A DNA stretch of 64,000 nucleotides, taken from Bradyrhizobium hereditatis (GTDB taxonomy: Bacteria > Pseudomonadota > Alphaproteobacteria > Rhizobiales > Xanthobacteraceae). Numbering within the stretch: position 1 is the first letter of the stretch; each line of letters starts with the position of its first letter. Under the pieces are notes generated by a model, which ran no database searches, had not been told where the DNA came from, and saw nothing but the letters and a program-made list of their open reading frames with translations. Below, piece after piece: positions 1 to 7,622 of the stretch. The stretch lies in contig NZ_JAGKJK010000019.1 in assembly GCF_020329435.1 (NCBI RefSeq), positions 1-64,000 on the forward strand, read 5' to 3'. The position numbers and the translations under genes are program-made.

Positions 1-206
1 AAGAGCCCAACAAGATGACCTTACGCCGTCAAACGGCGGAGCATCCGTTCGGGACCATAAAGGCCTGGATGGGGGCGACGCACTTCCTGATGCGAAGACA
101 GCACAAGGTTGCGACCGAGATGGCGCTCAATGTGCTCGCCTACAATCTAAAACGTGTAATAGCCATTCTGGGCTGCCGAACACTGCTGGAAGCGATGCAG
201 ACGTAA
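1..206 (+). pseudogene. IS1182-like transposase, C-terminal fragment
   Basis: The reading frame is open from the window edge and gives the C-terminal end of a DDE transposase of the IS1182 type: the block AEHPFGTIKAWMGATHF followed by ATEMALNVLAYNLKRVI is the family's conserved tail. The catalytic core would lie to the left, outside the window, so I cannot tell whether the copy is complete. An identical tail occurs near 50.5 kb, where the gene is clearly truncated. Family assignment is from motif memory, without a search. Confidence 0.75.
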
Positions 207-230
207 AGGATTTTGCACTGGAGCCAACTC
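1..230 (+). repeat. direct repeat copy 1, IS tail
   Basis: These 230 bases match 50525-50754 base for base and in the same orientation. Identity stops sharply after CTGGAGCCAACTC, 24 bases past the transposase stop, which probably marks the right end of the insertion sequence. The left limit of this copy is outside the window. Confidence 0.95.
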
Positions 231-480
231 CAGATCCGGTCCCAGACCTCTCGACCTGCCACTCGACAAAAGGGTTATCACACAGCCTGGGCCAATAGCC
301 GCCTTATGCCGACTTATCAGCATACCTCGTGGCAGATGCAAAGTGCAACCTCAGCGCTGCAGAAGCCACAATCAGAGATATCAGTGCCACTGAGGGGATA
401 TTGCGCCGAAAAATTTAATACCCCAGGGTAGTAGTTGCTTAATTTTCACAATCCAGCGCCGACTATACAATGAGGCTGGT

Positions 481-876
481 ATGAAGCTTTTGTCCGTCGT
501 GTTTCTTGTTGGCCTGAGCGGGACGGCCCTGGCTCAACAAGAGGCTGTCGAAGTCGGTAAAGCGATGGCCGAGCAGCTCAAGCCTTACAGGGAATGCCTC
601 AAGGCCGAAGTCGCCAAAGCAGCGTCCAAGGAGCAAGCTCAACTTATCGTTCAGGAAGCGTGCGCAGATTTACGCCTCGGCATCAAACCCAAGCTCATAG
701 CAACCATCCACCAGATACTGAATCCTGTCCCCCCGTCTTTCAACCCTGACGCAGCTGCTGATGGTGCATTGAAGATGACGCAAGTAGGGGCCTATTACGA
801 CTACACCGGCGAAGTTCGCGCTTTTCACCAGAGGCTTAAAAATCAAGCCGACAAACGCAAGCAAACGCGTCCTTGA
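481..876 (+). CDS. small secreted protein of unknown function
   Basis: This 131-residue protein starts with a clear signal peptide: MK, a hydrophobic stretch, and a likely cleavage site after TALA near residue 18. The mature part is mostly helical and charged, with two cysteines (in YRECLK and EACADL) that could form one disulfide. It ends in a basic tail. I recognise no family. Upstream is the IS tail, and downstream a degenerate repeat begins at 893, so the gene appears to be transcribed alone. It is likely exported to the periplasm; its role is unknown. Confidence 0.7.
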   Translation: MKLLSVVFLVGLSGTALAQQEAVEVGKAMAEQLKPYRECLKAEVAKAASKEQAQLIVQEACADLRLGIKPKLIATIHQILNPVPPSFNPDAAADGALKMTQVGAYYDYTGEVRAFHQRLKNQADKRKQTRP

Positions 877-892
877 GAAATCAGTAGCAATA

Positions 893-1005
893 CCAAAGTC
901 GGCTTTGGGTCACAAGCGGCGGTCGAGGATCGTTGATGCGAAGTCCGGACAGCCCCCTCAATACCAGACCAGCTGCAGGCGACGAAGTTGGTCGGCTTGG
1001 GGCCA
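893..1005 (+). repeat. 113-bp dispersed repeat, copy A
   Basis: This block is about 90 percent identical to 3261-3371 in the same orientation. It contains CTTTGGGTCACAAGCGG near its start and CGACGAAGTTGGTCGGCTTG near its end. I see no protein in it. The start resembles a repeat common in Bradyrhizobium intergenic DNA (from memory). It occupies the gap between two genes. Confidence 0.8.
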
Positions 1006-1056
1006 GTTACGGACTTCAACCAATCTGCAAACGCGACTGTATCGTATTCTCTCGTA

Positions 1057-2595
1057 CTAACTCTGCGCCCTTCGGAGGCTGCTGGCCATCTGCTCCGTCC
1101 ATACCGGGTTGTGAATTCTAAGCGGCGTCAGTACGTCAGCAGGCTGCCTTGCTACACTGGCCATCTGTTGCGCACACCGCCGCGCTTGGTCCCATTTCCC
1201 CAACGCACCATAGCAGCACACGAGCACTTCCAGACTGGTCCACCAATTGGGTCGTATTTGCAGCGCGCGCTCCGCGGCTTCGAGGCCCGCTTCCGCGCGT
1301 CCGGAGAACAGCCGCGCCAACGCAAGAAGGTTAAACCAAACGAAATTTTGCGGGTCGTAGGGGCTCAGTCGCAGTCCATTTTCAATCGGTGTACTCGCTT
1401 CCGATGCGCGTCCGCTGAACAAGAGCGCCATTCCAAGGACCAAATGACCCAACGCAAAGCTGGGGCTGATCGCAATTGCCTTCCGGGCAGCACTGATCGA
1501 CTGATCGAACAGGCCAGTATACGTGGTGACAATCGCAAGCGAGTAGTGTCCATAAGGGTTTCGCTCGTCCAGCTGAACGGCCTTCAAAGCCGCATCCACG
1601 CCCTCACGCAAATCCGCCGGATTATCGTCTGACCAGCCATAGGCGACCAGACCGGCGCTGACTCGAGCAAGCCAAAGGTGCCCCTCGGGAAGCTCAGGGT
1701 CCAGCTTGGTGGCATGCCGAAACAGTTCGCGAGCTTTTAGATGATTCTCAGGCGTCACCTGATGGAAGTGCCAAGTCCCCCGCCGCACGATATCCCAGGC
1801 CGTGACATTACCAGTGTGGCGCGCCGCCGCTTGCGCGCCCTCTGTTTTCAGCAGTTCAGGCTCGATCGCACCTGCCACGCGCTCTGCGATTTCGTCCTGG
1901 ATCGCAAATACCTCGGTCAGTTCGAGGTCATAGCGTTCTGCCCAGATGTGTTTGCCAGATGTGGCCTGTACGAGCTGTGCAGAAATCCGGATCTTCTGAC
2001 CGGATCGACGCACGCTTCCCTCGATCAGATACGCTACGCCGAGTTCTTGCGCGATCTGTTTTGCGTCGAGCGACTTGTTCTTATAGGCAAAGCTTGAATT
2101 GCGTGCGATGACGAAAAGCCAGCGAAAGCGTATCAGAGCGGTGATGATATCTTCGGTGATACCATCGGCGAGATACTCCTGCTCTTTCTCGCCACTCAGA
2201 TTCACGAAGGGCAGAACGGCGACAGAAGGTCGACGTTCGGCAGCCCACGTCTTTGCCTTTGTAATCCCCTCCACCGGCTCCTTTGCCGGAGGTCCGACGA
2301 AGCGATAGCCAATCCTCGGAATCGTGGTGATCCAATCTTCGCCTCGTTCGGTCGGCCCCAATTGTTTTCTCAGCGCTGCGATCTGAACCGAGAGATTGCT
2401 CTCCTCGACTGCCGCGTCCTCCCAAGCCGCCTGCATCAATTCGCTTTTTGTGAGCACCCGGCCGGGCGAGCCAACCAGCGCCTCAAGCAACCGAAGACCT
2501 TTGTTGCTGATAGCTACCGGCCGGCCCTCCCGAAGAAGGAGTCCGCGCTGCCGATCAAGGACAAAGGGTCCGAAGGCGAAGTCAGAGGGCATCAT
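1057..2595 (-). CDS. winged-helix regulator with TolB-like and TPR domains
   Basis: The 512-residue protein begins with an OmpR/CadC-type winged helix (about residues 5-100, ending in the typical TIPRIGYRFVG). A domain with SVAVLPFVNLSGE and LADGITEDIITAL follows; this is the TolB/FlgO-like module seen in adenylate-cyclase-like regulators. It ends in tetratricopeptide repeats (about 280-490). There is no receiver domain and no obvious membrane helix, so it is probably a cytoplasmic transcription regulator whose TPR part binds a partner. Two ATG codons lie in tandem at the start (2595 and 2592) and no strong ribosome site separates them. The divergent neighbour is a cupin gene 116 bp away, a possible target. 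Its signal is unknown. Confidence 0.85.
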   Translation of the reverse strand: MMPSDFAFGPFVLDRQRGLLLREGRPVAISNKGLRLLEALVGSPGRVLTKSELMQAAWEDAAVEESNLSVQIAALRKQLGPTERGEDWITTIPRIGYRFVGPPAKEPVEGITKAKTWAAERRPSVAVLPFVNLSGEKEQEYLADGITEDIITALIRFRWLFVIARNSSFAYKNKSLDAKQIAQELGVAYLIEGSVRRSGQKIRISAQLVQATSGKHIWAERYDLELTEVFAIQDEIAERVAGAIEPELLKTEGAQAAARHTGNVTAWDIVRRGTWHFHQVTPENHLKARELFRHATKLDPELPEGHLWLARVSAGLVAYGWSDDNPADLREGVDAALKAVQLDERNPYGHYSLAIVTTYTGLFDQSISAARKAIAISPSFALGHLVLGMALLFSGRASEASTPIENGLRLSPYDPQNFVWFNLLALARLFSGRAEAGLEAAERALQIRPNWWTSLEVLVCCYGALGKWDQARRCAQQMASVARQPADVLTPLRIHNPVWTEQMASSLRRAQS

Positions 2596-2711
2596 CCGAG
2601 ATTAGCGGCTTTTGCAAATTTTCGGAACATTTCGGCTTCGAATTCAAGACTTTTGGCCGGCCGATACACGAATTTATGCGCCTCGATCCGCTCACCAAAC
2701 AGGAGGGTTCA

Positions 2712-3158
2712 ATGACGGTCCTTGAAGATGTCCAGAACAACGTCAATTCGATTGCTGCACCGCGTAAAGCTTCGGTGGTCAAGACCGGCGCTGGCTACCG
2801 GGCCGAGCAGGGCAGCGACTACGAGCCCGGAGTAAGCGCGGAAACGGTGGGTTCGACCGCACTCTGGCTGGGGATGATCACACTGCCGGCCGGCAAGCGT
2901 ACCCTGGCGCACGTGCATGAGCACCATGAGACGGCGCTCTACATGCTTAGCGGCGACGAAATGGAATTGTGGACTGGCGATCAGCTGCAGTATCGCGACA
3001 CCGTGCGCCCCGGAGATTACATCTTCATACCTCCAAACATGCTGCATGTTGCGGTGAACCGAGGTGTAAACGCCGCCGTATTCATAGGTGCACGGAACGA
3101 AGCTACAGCTCAGGAGAGCGTCCTCCTGAGGCCCGAGATGGACCGCAAGGTCCCATAA
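2712..3158 (+). CDS. cupin-domain protein
   Basis: This is a 148-residue single-domain cupin. Motif 1 is visible as AHVHEHHETALYMLSG (two His, one Glu) and motif 2 as PGDYIFIPPNMLHVAVN, giving the usual metal-binding set of three His and one Glu. The start is ATG 2712 because AGGAGGG lies 4-10 bases before it. An upstream in-frame start at 2676 lacks such a site. Small cupins of this kind bind metal and small ligands or act as dioxygenases or isomerases; nothing here fixes the substrate. It is divergent from the winged-helix/TPR regulator gene, which may control it (inference). Confidence 0.85.
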   Translation: MTVLEDVQNNVNSIAAPRKASVVKTGAGYRAEQGSDYEPGVSAETVGSTALWLGMITLPAGKRTLAHVHEHHETALYMLSGDEMELWTGDQLQYRDTVRPGDYIFIPPNMLHVAVNRGVNAAVFIGARNEATAQESVLLRPEMDRKVP

Positions 3159-3463
3159 CGATCGGCAATCGCGGGCCTCCGCTGGATCAGACGGCGGGGC
3201 ATGGCGCAGAGTGAAAAAAGAAGCGGCATCTGGCAAATCTGACCTCGGGCAAAGCACAAGCCAAGTCGGCTTTAGGTCACAAGCGGCGGTCGAGGATCGC
3301 TGATGCGAAGTCCTGGACTGCCCTCAATACCAGACCAGCCGCGGGCGACGAAGTTGGTCGGCTTGGGGCCAATGCCGGAAGTCCCCAATGCTCGTGAGAC
3401 AGTCCCTTGCGGCAGCAACCGAGGTCATGCAGCGAGATCGTTTTTATCGGTGATATCTGACTG
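3159..3463. other. 305-bp spacer containing dispersed repeat
   Basis: No gene is recognisable in this gap between the cupin gene and a convergent membrane-protein gene. About one third is the second copy of the 113-bp repeat (3261-3371). The rest shows nothing I can name. Confidence 0.6.
3261..3371 (+). repeat. 113-bp dispersed repeat, copy B
   Basis: This is the same element as 893-1005, with about ten substitutions and small indels (for example CTTTAGGTCACAAGCGG). The copies lie 2.4 kb apart and flank the TPR-regulator and cupin gene pair. Confidence 0.8.
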
Positions 3464-3967
3464 CTAAAGAAAGATGTTCCAGATCGCGACGCGTGCATCG
3501 CTCAGATGCCCATCGCCATCGAATTCCAAGTCTACGATCCACTGTTTGTATCCAAGGACGTTAGGGGACATGGCTTGACAATTAACGGACTCGCTTCCTT
3601 TCTGATTAGTGTTCGGTCGGTTCGTCAACCCGCGAGCTTCAAGCAAGCGCTTCCGCAATTCGATGTCAGTGATTGGTTCGACAGTAGCCTGACATCTTAG
3701 CCCTTCCTTACGAAGAAACGCGATGACTGTATCTCCATCTGTCCCGAGGGGTACCATCTTCAACAGTGCATCGCGTGCAGATGCGGAATTGTTCGTGCTT
3801 TCCTTCTCCCCATCTCGCATTTCGCCAAGCAGGCGGTTCTCGCGATAGAAGCTATCAACTTTAGCCGTCTCGTACCAAAACCAAAGCCAAAGCGATGCGA
3901 ACAGCGCGGCTGGAACGGCCGTCGCCACTAAGCAGACGATAAGTGCGATTTTAGCGAGTTTCCGCAC
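3464..3967 (-). CDS. membrane-anchored protein of unknown function
   Basis: The protein has 167 residues. An N-terminal hydrophobic helix (about residues 7-32, ALIVCLVATAVPAALF followed by SLWLWFW) anchors it, and a soluble part of about 130 residues probably faces the periplasm. That part contains two cysteines (LRCQATV and VNCQAMS) and a C-terminal beta-rich stretch, WIVDLEFDGDGHLSDARV. The pattern of a helix plus a small domain ending in a strand-rich repeat is common among uncharacterised envelope proteins. No family is recognised. It is a single gene, convergent with the cupin gene. Confidence 0.65.
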   Translation of the reverse strand: MRKLAKIALIVCLVATAVPAALFASLWLWFWYETAKVDSFYRENRLLGEMRDGEKESTNNSASARDALLKMVPLGTDGDTVIAFLRKEGLRCQATVEPITDIELRKRLLEARGLTNRPNTNQKGSESVNCQAMSPNVLGYKQWIVDLEFDGDGHLSDARVAIWNIFL

Positions 3968-4871
3968 AGAACTACCGAGCTCTAAACCAGGCTAAAAGCT
4001 ATGCAGCGATTTCCTAACATTTCGCCAAGTTGCATGCGGTGAATGTCCGCTCCGGGTCAAAAGGCGAGATCGGTTGCCGACGGGCTGGCTCGCTACCCGA
4101 CATCGTCCTGCGCATCCTCAGAAGGATCTGCATCGACATCAACACGGTTGCATGCTCGCGAAGAAGTACCCGCTATCATGAACGCCGCCTCGCTGCGCTC
4201 CACCCATCCTGTACCCTTAGGGCAAATCACTTCTGATTTTCAGAAATCGTGTCAAGCCCCGGAAACAAAAATATTCCGCTTTCGTTCTCACCCAAATCAC
4301 CGGCATAATTCCGCTTGTCTCACGGCAGATGAGGGGCGCTTCGCGATCGTCACGAACGTGCGGTGAGATGCGGTGGACGCAGCAGCGTCGGCGCGAGAAG
4401 TTGTTCGCAGGGCGGTTATCCGTGAGCGAGCAAACCGCGCAGGACGTACGACGCTGAAGCGTACGGCAAAACCGTGTGGTCCTGGCACCCGTGGCTGGTG
4501 TCAAGCTGCCGGTGGCAAATCTGATCCAACCGGGTCGAGGCGCCATCAAGCCGGCAGCGATGGAGGCCAGAGGAATTCGGCTCCAGGGAGAGCGCGGTAT
4601 AAGCCGTCAAACCATTGCGCAGGGAATGCCGGGATGCTCCGGCTGTACCTGTATGCTCGTGTGCGCATCTCCTTGTGCACATTGCACACGAGACCGCGGG
4701 TGCTAGCCGGCACCCGGCATTCCCTGCTCCCTCATTTAGAGGGAAGGAATTTCAGCAAGCCTCGGGCGCATTGTGCCGCGAGAAGGCGAGGTCATGTCTA
4801 CGAGTCCTGACGCAGGCAAATTCGTTATGCTAGGCAAACGTACAGCGACAGCATCAGATCGCGTGCAGCTC
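3968..4871. other. 900-bp gene-poor region with repeat remnants
   Basis: I find no convincing gene here. The short reading frames are Arg/Pro-rich and look like products of GC-rich DNA. Two repeat-type sequences are visible: a TGTCCGCTCCGGGTCAAAAG unit near 4044 and a nested inverted repeat at 4619-4727. The translated sense of 4373-4810 (for example the CGPGTRGWCQ phrase) resembles spurious proteins often predicted in Bradyrhizobium genomes, which suggests a dispersed non-coding element. Confidence 0.5.
4619..4727. repeat. nested inverted repeat (hairpin element)
   Basis: The outer arms GCAGGGAATGCCGGG (4619-4633) and CCCGGCATTCCCTGC (4713-4727) are perfect 15-bp complements. An inner pair, CTCGTGTGC (4656-4664) and GCACACGAG (4684-4692), can form a second stem inside. 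Arm length and nesting point to a miniature palindromic repeat rather than a terminator, since no T tract follows. Confidence 0.8.
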
Positions 4872-5087
4872 TCACGCCTCGTTCTTCGGCGTGTATTTGC
4901 CGAGGACGCATTTGTAGCCCTGCAATCGCCATGCGTGATACGGCCCCTTGGCGAGCCAGTCGGCGATTCCGATTTTCGCGTTGACCGCACAGGCGCCCAT
5001 TGTGATGCCGGACTGCTCGCTGGTGGTAACGACCTTTTCGAGACAGAGCTGGCTGTTGCAGAGAACGGCGATAAGAGTGACGAGCAT
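4872..5087 (-). CDS. small Cys-containing protein of unknown function
   Basis: The 71-residue product begins with a short hydrophobic segment (MLVTLIAVLCNSQLC), perhaps a signal sequence. The rest contains GITMGACAVNAKIGIADWL and ends in YKCVLGKYTPKNEA. Four cysteines are spaced through it. GAAGG lies 5 bases before the ATG. The protein-like composition, in contrast to the Arg/Pro-rich frames around it, and the good ribosome site support a real gene. I have an impression of seeing it conserved in Bradyrhizobium, but no function is known to me. Confidence 0.6.
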   Translation of the reverse strand: MLVTLIAVLCNSQLCLEKVVTTSEQSGITMGACAVNAKIGIADWLAKGPYHAWRLQGYKCVLGKYTPKNEA

Positions 5088-5622
5088 GGTGACCTTCGTT
5101 GTTGAATACCCGGTTCGCTCACGCCATGCAGGGTTCGTGCCAGCAGGATGCGCGCCCGGCCTTTAAGGAAATCGGCCCGCAAAACTACGCACTGCAAAGC
5201 CGCGCCGTTTTCGGCGCGGGACGGTCTAGTCGAACGCTCAAGGGAAACAAATTGCGGTGAAAATAGAATCCGGGTGCCGGCGATTCGCAAAGCGTAGAAC
5301 TACGGTCTCTTTGACGGATTGGCCTGACTGTCATTATGCAGCAACAGTTATGCATGGCGCTGTTCGGAACGTCATCACGCCTGCAGCCGCAAAGAAGATT
5401 CAGATTGTCCGACTGATTTCCTGCTCGACAGCATTTCGGACTCAATCCTGACATCGCGCCATGTTCGCCTCGCGCCTAACGTGTGAAGCAGTTCCGCACG
5501 ACGAGCCGTATGAGACATTCGTGCAACAACCAGCGTCCTAAATTCCGGAAGGCGAATCGTTGAGCAGCTACGGCCTGCTCGTGGAGATATAATCGCATCG
5601 ACGAATCCAAAGGGAGTTTTCG
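5088..5622. other. 535-bp spacer, nothing recognised
   Basis: Between two small genes I see no gene, tRNA, clear terminator or repeat. Base composition is more mixed than in the neighbouring coding regions, and all reading frames are short. Confidence 0.5.
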
Positions 5623-5808
5623 ATGTCGAAGTTTGCGATTGGCGAGCAAGTCGAAAACGTAGCCAACGATCACGAGTCGGGAACGGTTGTCGCCGTGTTT
5701 CCGACGGTCGATGGAAGCTTTAGATATGCCGTCGACACGGAAGGTTACGGCACACTGCAGTTCTTCGCCGAGGAGAAGCTGACTTTCGCCCTTACGAGGG
5801 CCCCATGA
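5623..5808 (+). CDS. small protein of unknown function
   Basis: This 61-residue soluble protein (MSKFAIGEQVENVANDH and onward) has alternating strands ending in LQFFAEEKLTFALT, a beta-barrel-like pattern resembling small SH3-like folds. AGGGAG lies 6 bases before the ATG. Its stop overlaps the start of the next gene by four bases (ATGA), so the two are co-translated. Function is unknown. Confidence 0.7.
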   Translation: MSKFAIGEQVENVANDHESGTVVAVFPTVDGSFRYAVDTEGYGTLQFFAEEKLTFALTRAP

Positions 5809-6953
5809 CAGGCCGTGCAACCACGCGAGCGATCTCCGCGGCCGAACTGCCGGAGGGCGACAGCGATGCTGCGCGCATCAGGCATCAGCTTGATGCCTGG
5901 GCCAATGCCTCACCTCGCACCCCTAGATTGGTGGCAACACCGACGGAGGAGTTCAGTATTGAACCGCCCGGCAAGGCGGCCCCAGCGGCAAAGAAACGTA
6001 GCCGCTCCGCTTCAACGGCGGGGCGCACCAAGGCCACTAGGGCGACTAAGGCCAAGGCAGCGGAAATCAAGGCTGCGGACGTCAACGCAACGGAAGTCGA
6101 GGCTACTGAGATCAGTAGCGAGCCGGAAGTGCCCAGTGCCCCGCTAGAGCCGCCGCCGGTTTCCGCCGCGCCTGTAGTGCCTGAGATCGTTTCTCCCGTT
6201 CCCGCCCCACCAAGGCGCGAGCGCACCAGCCGGACCTTTGCCATTGCCGCGGCTCTCGCGCTGGCGACGGTGGCGGCTTATTTCTCGGTCGCCGGCATGG
6301 CCGAAATATTTCCCGGTGATCCGGTCGCGGTCATGGTGCTCGCCGCGACGATGGAAGCCGGCAAGCTCGTGATCGCTGGTTGGCTGGCCGCGCATTGGCG
6401 CCAGACCAGTTGGAAAATGCGCTCGGTCCTAGTCGCCCTCGTCGCCGGCCTTGCGTTGATCAACGCCGCCGGCGTGTTCGGCAAGCTGGTCGAGGCGCAT
6501 GTCAGCGTAGCGGTCACCGCGCGTTCAGGCGTCACCGAGCGCATTGAAGCGCTGGATGCCCGTGTGGTGGCGCAAACGGCTGTTGTTGCCGACCTGAACG
6601 GTCGTATCGCGCAAATCGATCGGGCCGTCGATGAATCGACACGGCGCGGCCGGGTGACGCGGGCCCTCAACATCGTAACGCAAGAGCGCGCGACGCGGGA
6701 CGGGTTGGACACGCAGCGGCAGGCCGCTACCGCAACGCTGGTTGAATTGCAGGCACAGCGCGCGGCGCTGGCCGGTGAACGCTCCCGCATCGAAGCTTCC
6801 ACGGGCCCTATTCAATATCTTGCGATGATGGTCGGCGCCGCGCCCGAAGTCGCGGTGCGCTGGCTGATATTGCTGATGGTGCTCTGCTGCGATCCCGCGG
6901 CGATCGCGCTTACGGTTGCTGCTGCTGGTTCGCGGGTCAGCGAGCCGAGGTAG
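5805..6953 (+). CDS. Ala/Lys-rich membrane protein with coiled coil
   Basis: The 382-residue protein has four parts. A disordered N-terminus (about 1-140) is rich in Ala, Lys, Thr and Pro, with repeats of the form AT-KA-A-EI-A and then a Pro-rich hinge. Three membrane helices follow (about 145-170, 174-196, 207-228). A long coiled coil (about 240-330, with LDARVVAQTAVVADLNGRIA) comes next, and then a final membrane helix (352-375). This topology suggests an inner-membrane protein with a coiled coil on one side. I recognise no named family. It overlaps the upstream 61-residue gene by ATGA, which implies joint expression. Confidence 0.7.
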   Translation: MTGRATTRAISAAELPEGDSDAARIRHQLDAWANASPRTPRLVATPTEEFSIEPPGKAAPAAKKRSRSASTAGRTKATRATKAKAAEIKAADVNATEVEATEISSEPEVPSAPLEPPPVSAAPVVPEIVSPVPAPPRRERTSRTFAIAAALALATVAAYFSVAGMAEIFPGDPVAVMVLAATMEAGKLVIAGWLAAHWRQTSWKMRSVLVALVAGLALINAAGVFGKLVEAHVSVAVTARSGVTERIEALDARVVAQTAVVADLNGRIAQIDRAVDESTRRGRVTRALNIVTQERATRDGLDTQRQAATATLVELQAQRAALAGERSRIEASTGPIQYLAMMVGAAPEVAVRWLILLMVLCCDPAAIALTVAAAGSRVSEPR

Positions 6954-7007
6954 CGGCCGATGGCATCTCAGCGGAGCTATTGATGGCCGGATTAACGACG
7001 AGATGAG

Positions 7008-7038
7008 GAGTCTGCCGGCGCATCATCAGCAATGACTC
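7008..7038. promoter_or_regulatory. two GANTC sites before the GcrA-like gene
   Basis: GAGTC (7008-7012) and GACTC (7034-7038) lie 34-64 bp before the start of the GcrA-like gene. GANTC is the CcrM methylation sequence recognised with GcrA in alphaproteobacteria (established). That these two sites regulate this gene is inference. Confidence 0.4.
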
Positions 7039-7071
7039 GCGTCTTGCCGAGATCAGGCGTATATTATCCCA

Positions 7072-7431
7072 ATGAGTTGGGATGCGAACGACGTAGCACT
7101 GCTCAAACAGCTCTGGGCCGAGGGCCACAGCGCGGGTCAGATCGCAAGCAGGCTCGGTCACAGCCGTAACGCAGTCAGCGCCAAGCTGAAGCGTCTGGGC
7201 CATAAGCGAGACCACAAGCCACCAACGGCGAGCCCGAAGATCGTTTCAGTGCCGACGCGACGGCCAAAGCTGGCGGCAGCCTGCGCGCGGTCGGTGGACA
7301 TGGTGGTGTCCAAGCCCAAGCTGTCGAAGCCCAAGACGTCGAAAGCAAAGACGGTCGCGCAGCCGACCAGGGAATTCACCAAGCGCGAGCTTTACGCCAT
7401 GCTGGCTGATGCGGTCAGGAACACGGGCTAA
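7072..7431 (+). CDS. short GcrA-like cell-cycle regulator
   Basis: The N-terminus has the GcrA signature: SWDANDVALLKQLWAEGHSA, then QIASRLG and a helix with SRNAVSAKLKRLGH that reads DNA. The middle is a Lys/Pro/Ser linker (repeats of KPKLSKPKTSKAKT), and a short helical tail, RELYAMLADAVRN, closes the protein. At 119 residues it is shorter than the usual GcrA (about 170) and lacks the cysteine-containing C-terminal part, so it is probably a divergent paralogue, not the essential GcrA. GcrA proteins bind RNA polymerase sigma-70 holoenzyme at methylated GANTC promoters. Start ATG 7072 is chosen because the conserved MSW begins there. Confidence 0.75.
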   Translation: MSWDANDVALLKQLWAEGHSAGQIASRLGHSRNAVSAKLKRLGHKRDHKPPTASPKIVSVPTRRPKLAAACARSVDMVVSKPKLSKPKTSKAKTVAQPTREFTKRELYAMLADAVRNTG

Positions 7432-7515
7432 CCGGCTAGCTGTTTTAGTCGGCTCGCCGAGCGCCGTCATGGCAGGGCTTGTTCCCACGTTCTTCAGGCG
7501 GAGAGCCAAGACGTG

Positions 7516-7540
7516 CATGCCCAGGACAAGCCTGGGCATG
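7516..7540. repeat. palindromic hairpin repeat (REP-like)
   Basis: CATGCCCAGG (7516-7525) and CCTGGGCATG (7531-7540) are perfect 10-bp complements around a 5-base loop. The sequence GCCCNGGNCAAGCCNGGGC with its flanks is of a kind repeated in Bradyrhizobium intergenic regions (from memory). It sits between two convergent genes and might stop transcription, though there is no T run. Confidence 0.7.
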
Positions 7541-7622
7541 ACGAGTTCTTAAGATCGAGTGCGGAAGCCCTGGGCAGCGGAATGACCTTCCCGCCATCTG
7601 CGGAAGGTGGGGCTTGAACCGG

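Noticed and set aside
4373..4810. A 145-residue Arg/Pro/Cys-rich protein
   Set aside because: It runs through the nested palindrome, has no ribosome site, and its composition is that of translated repeat DNA.
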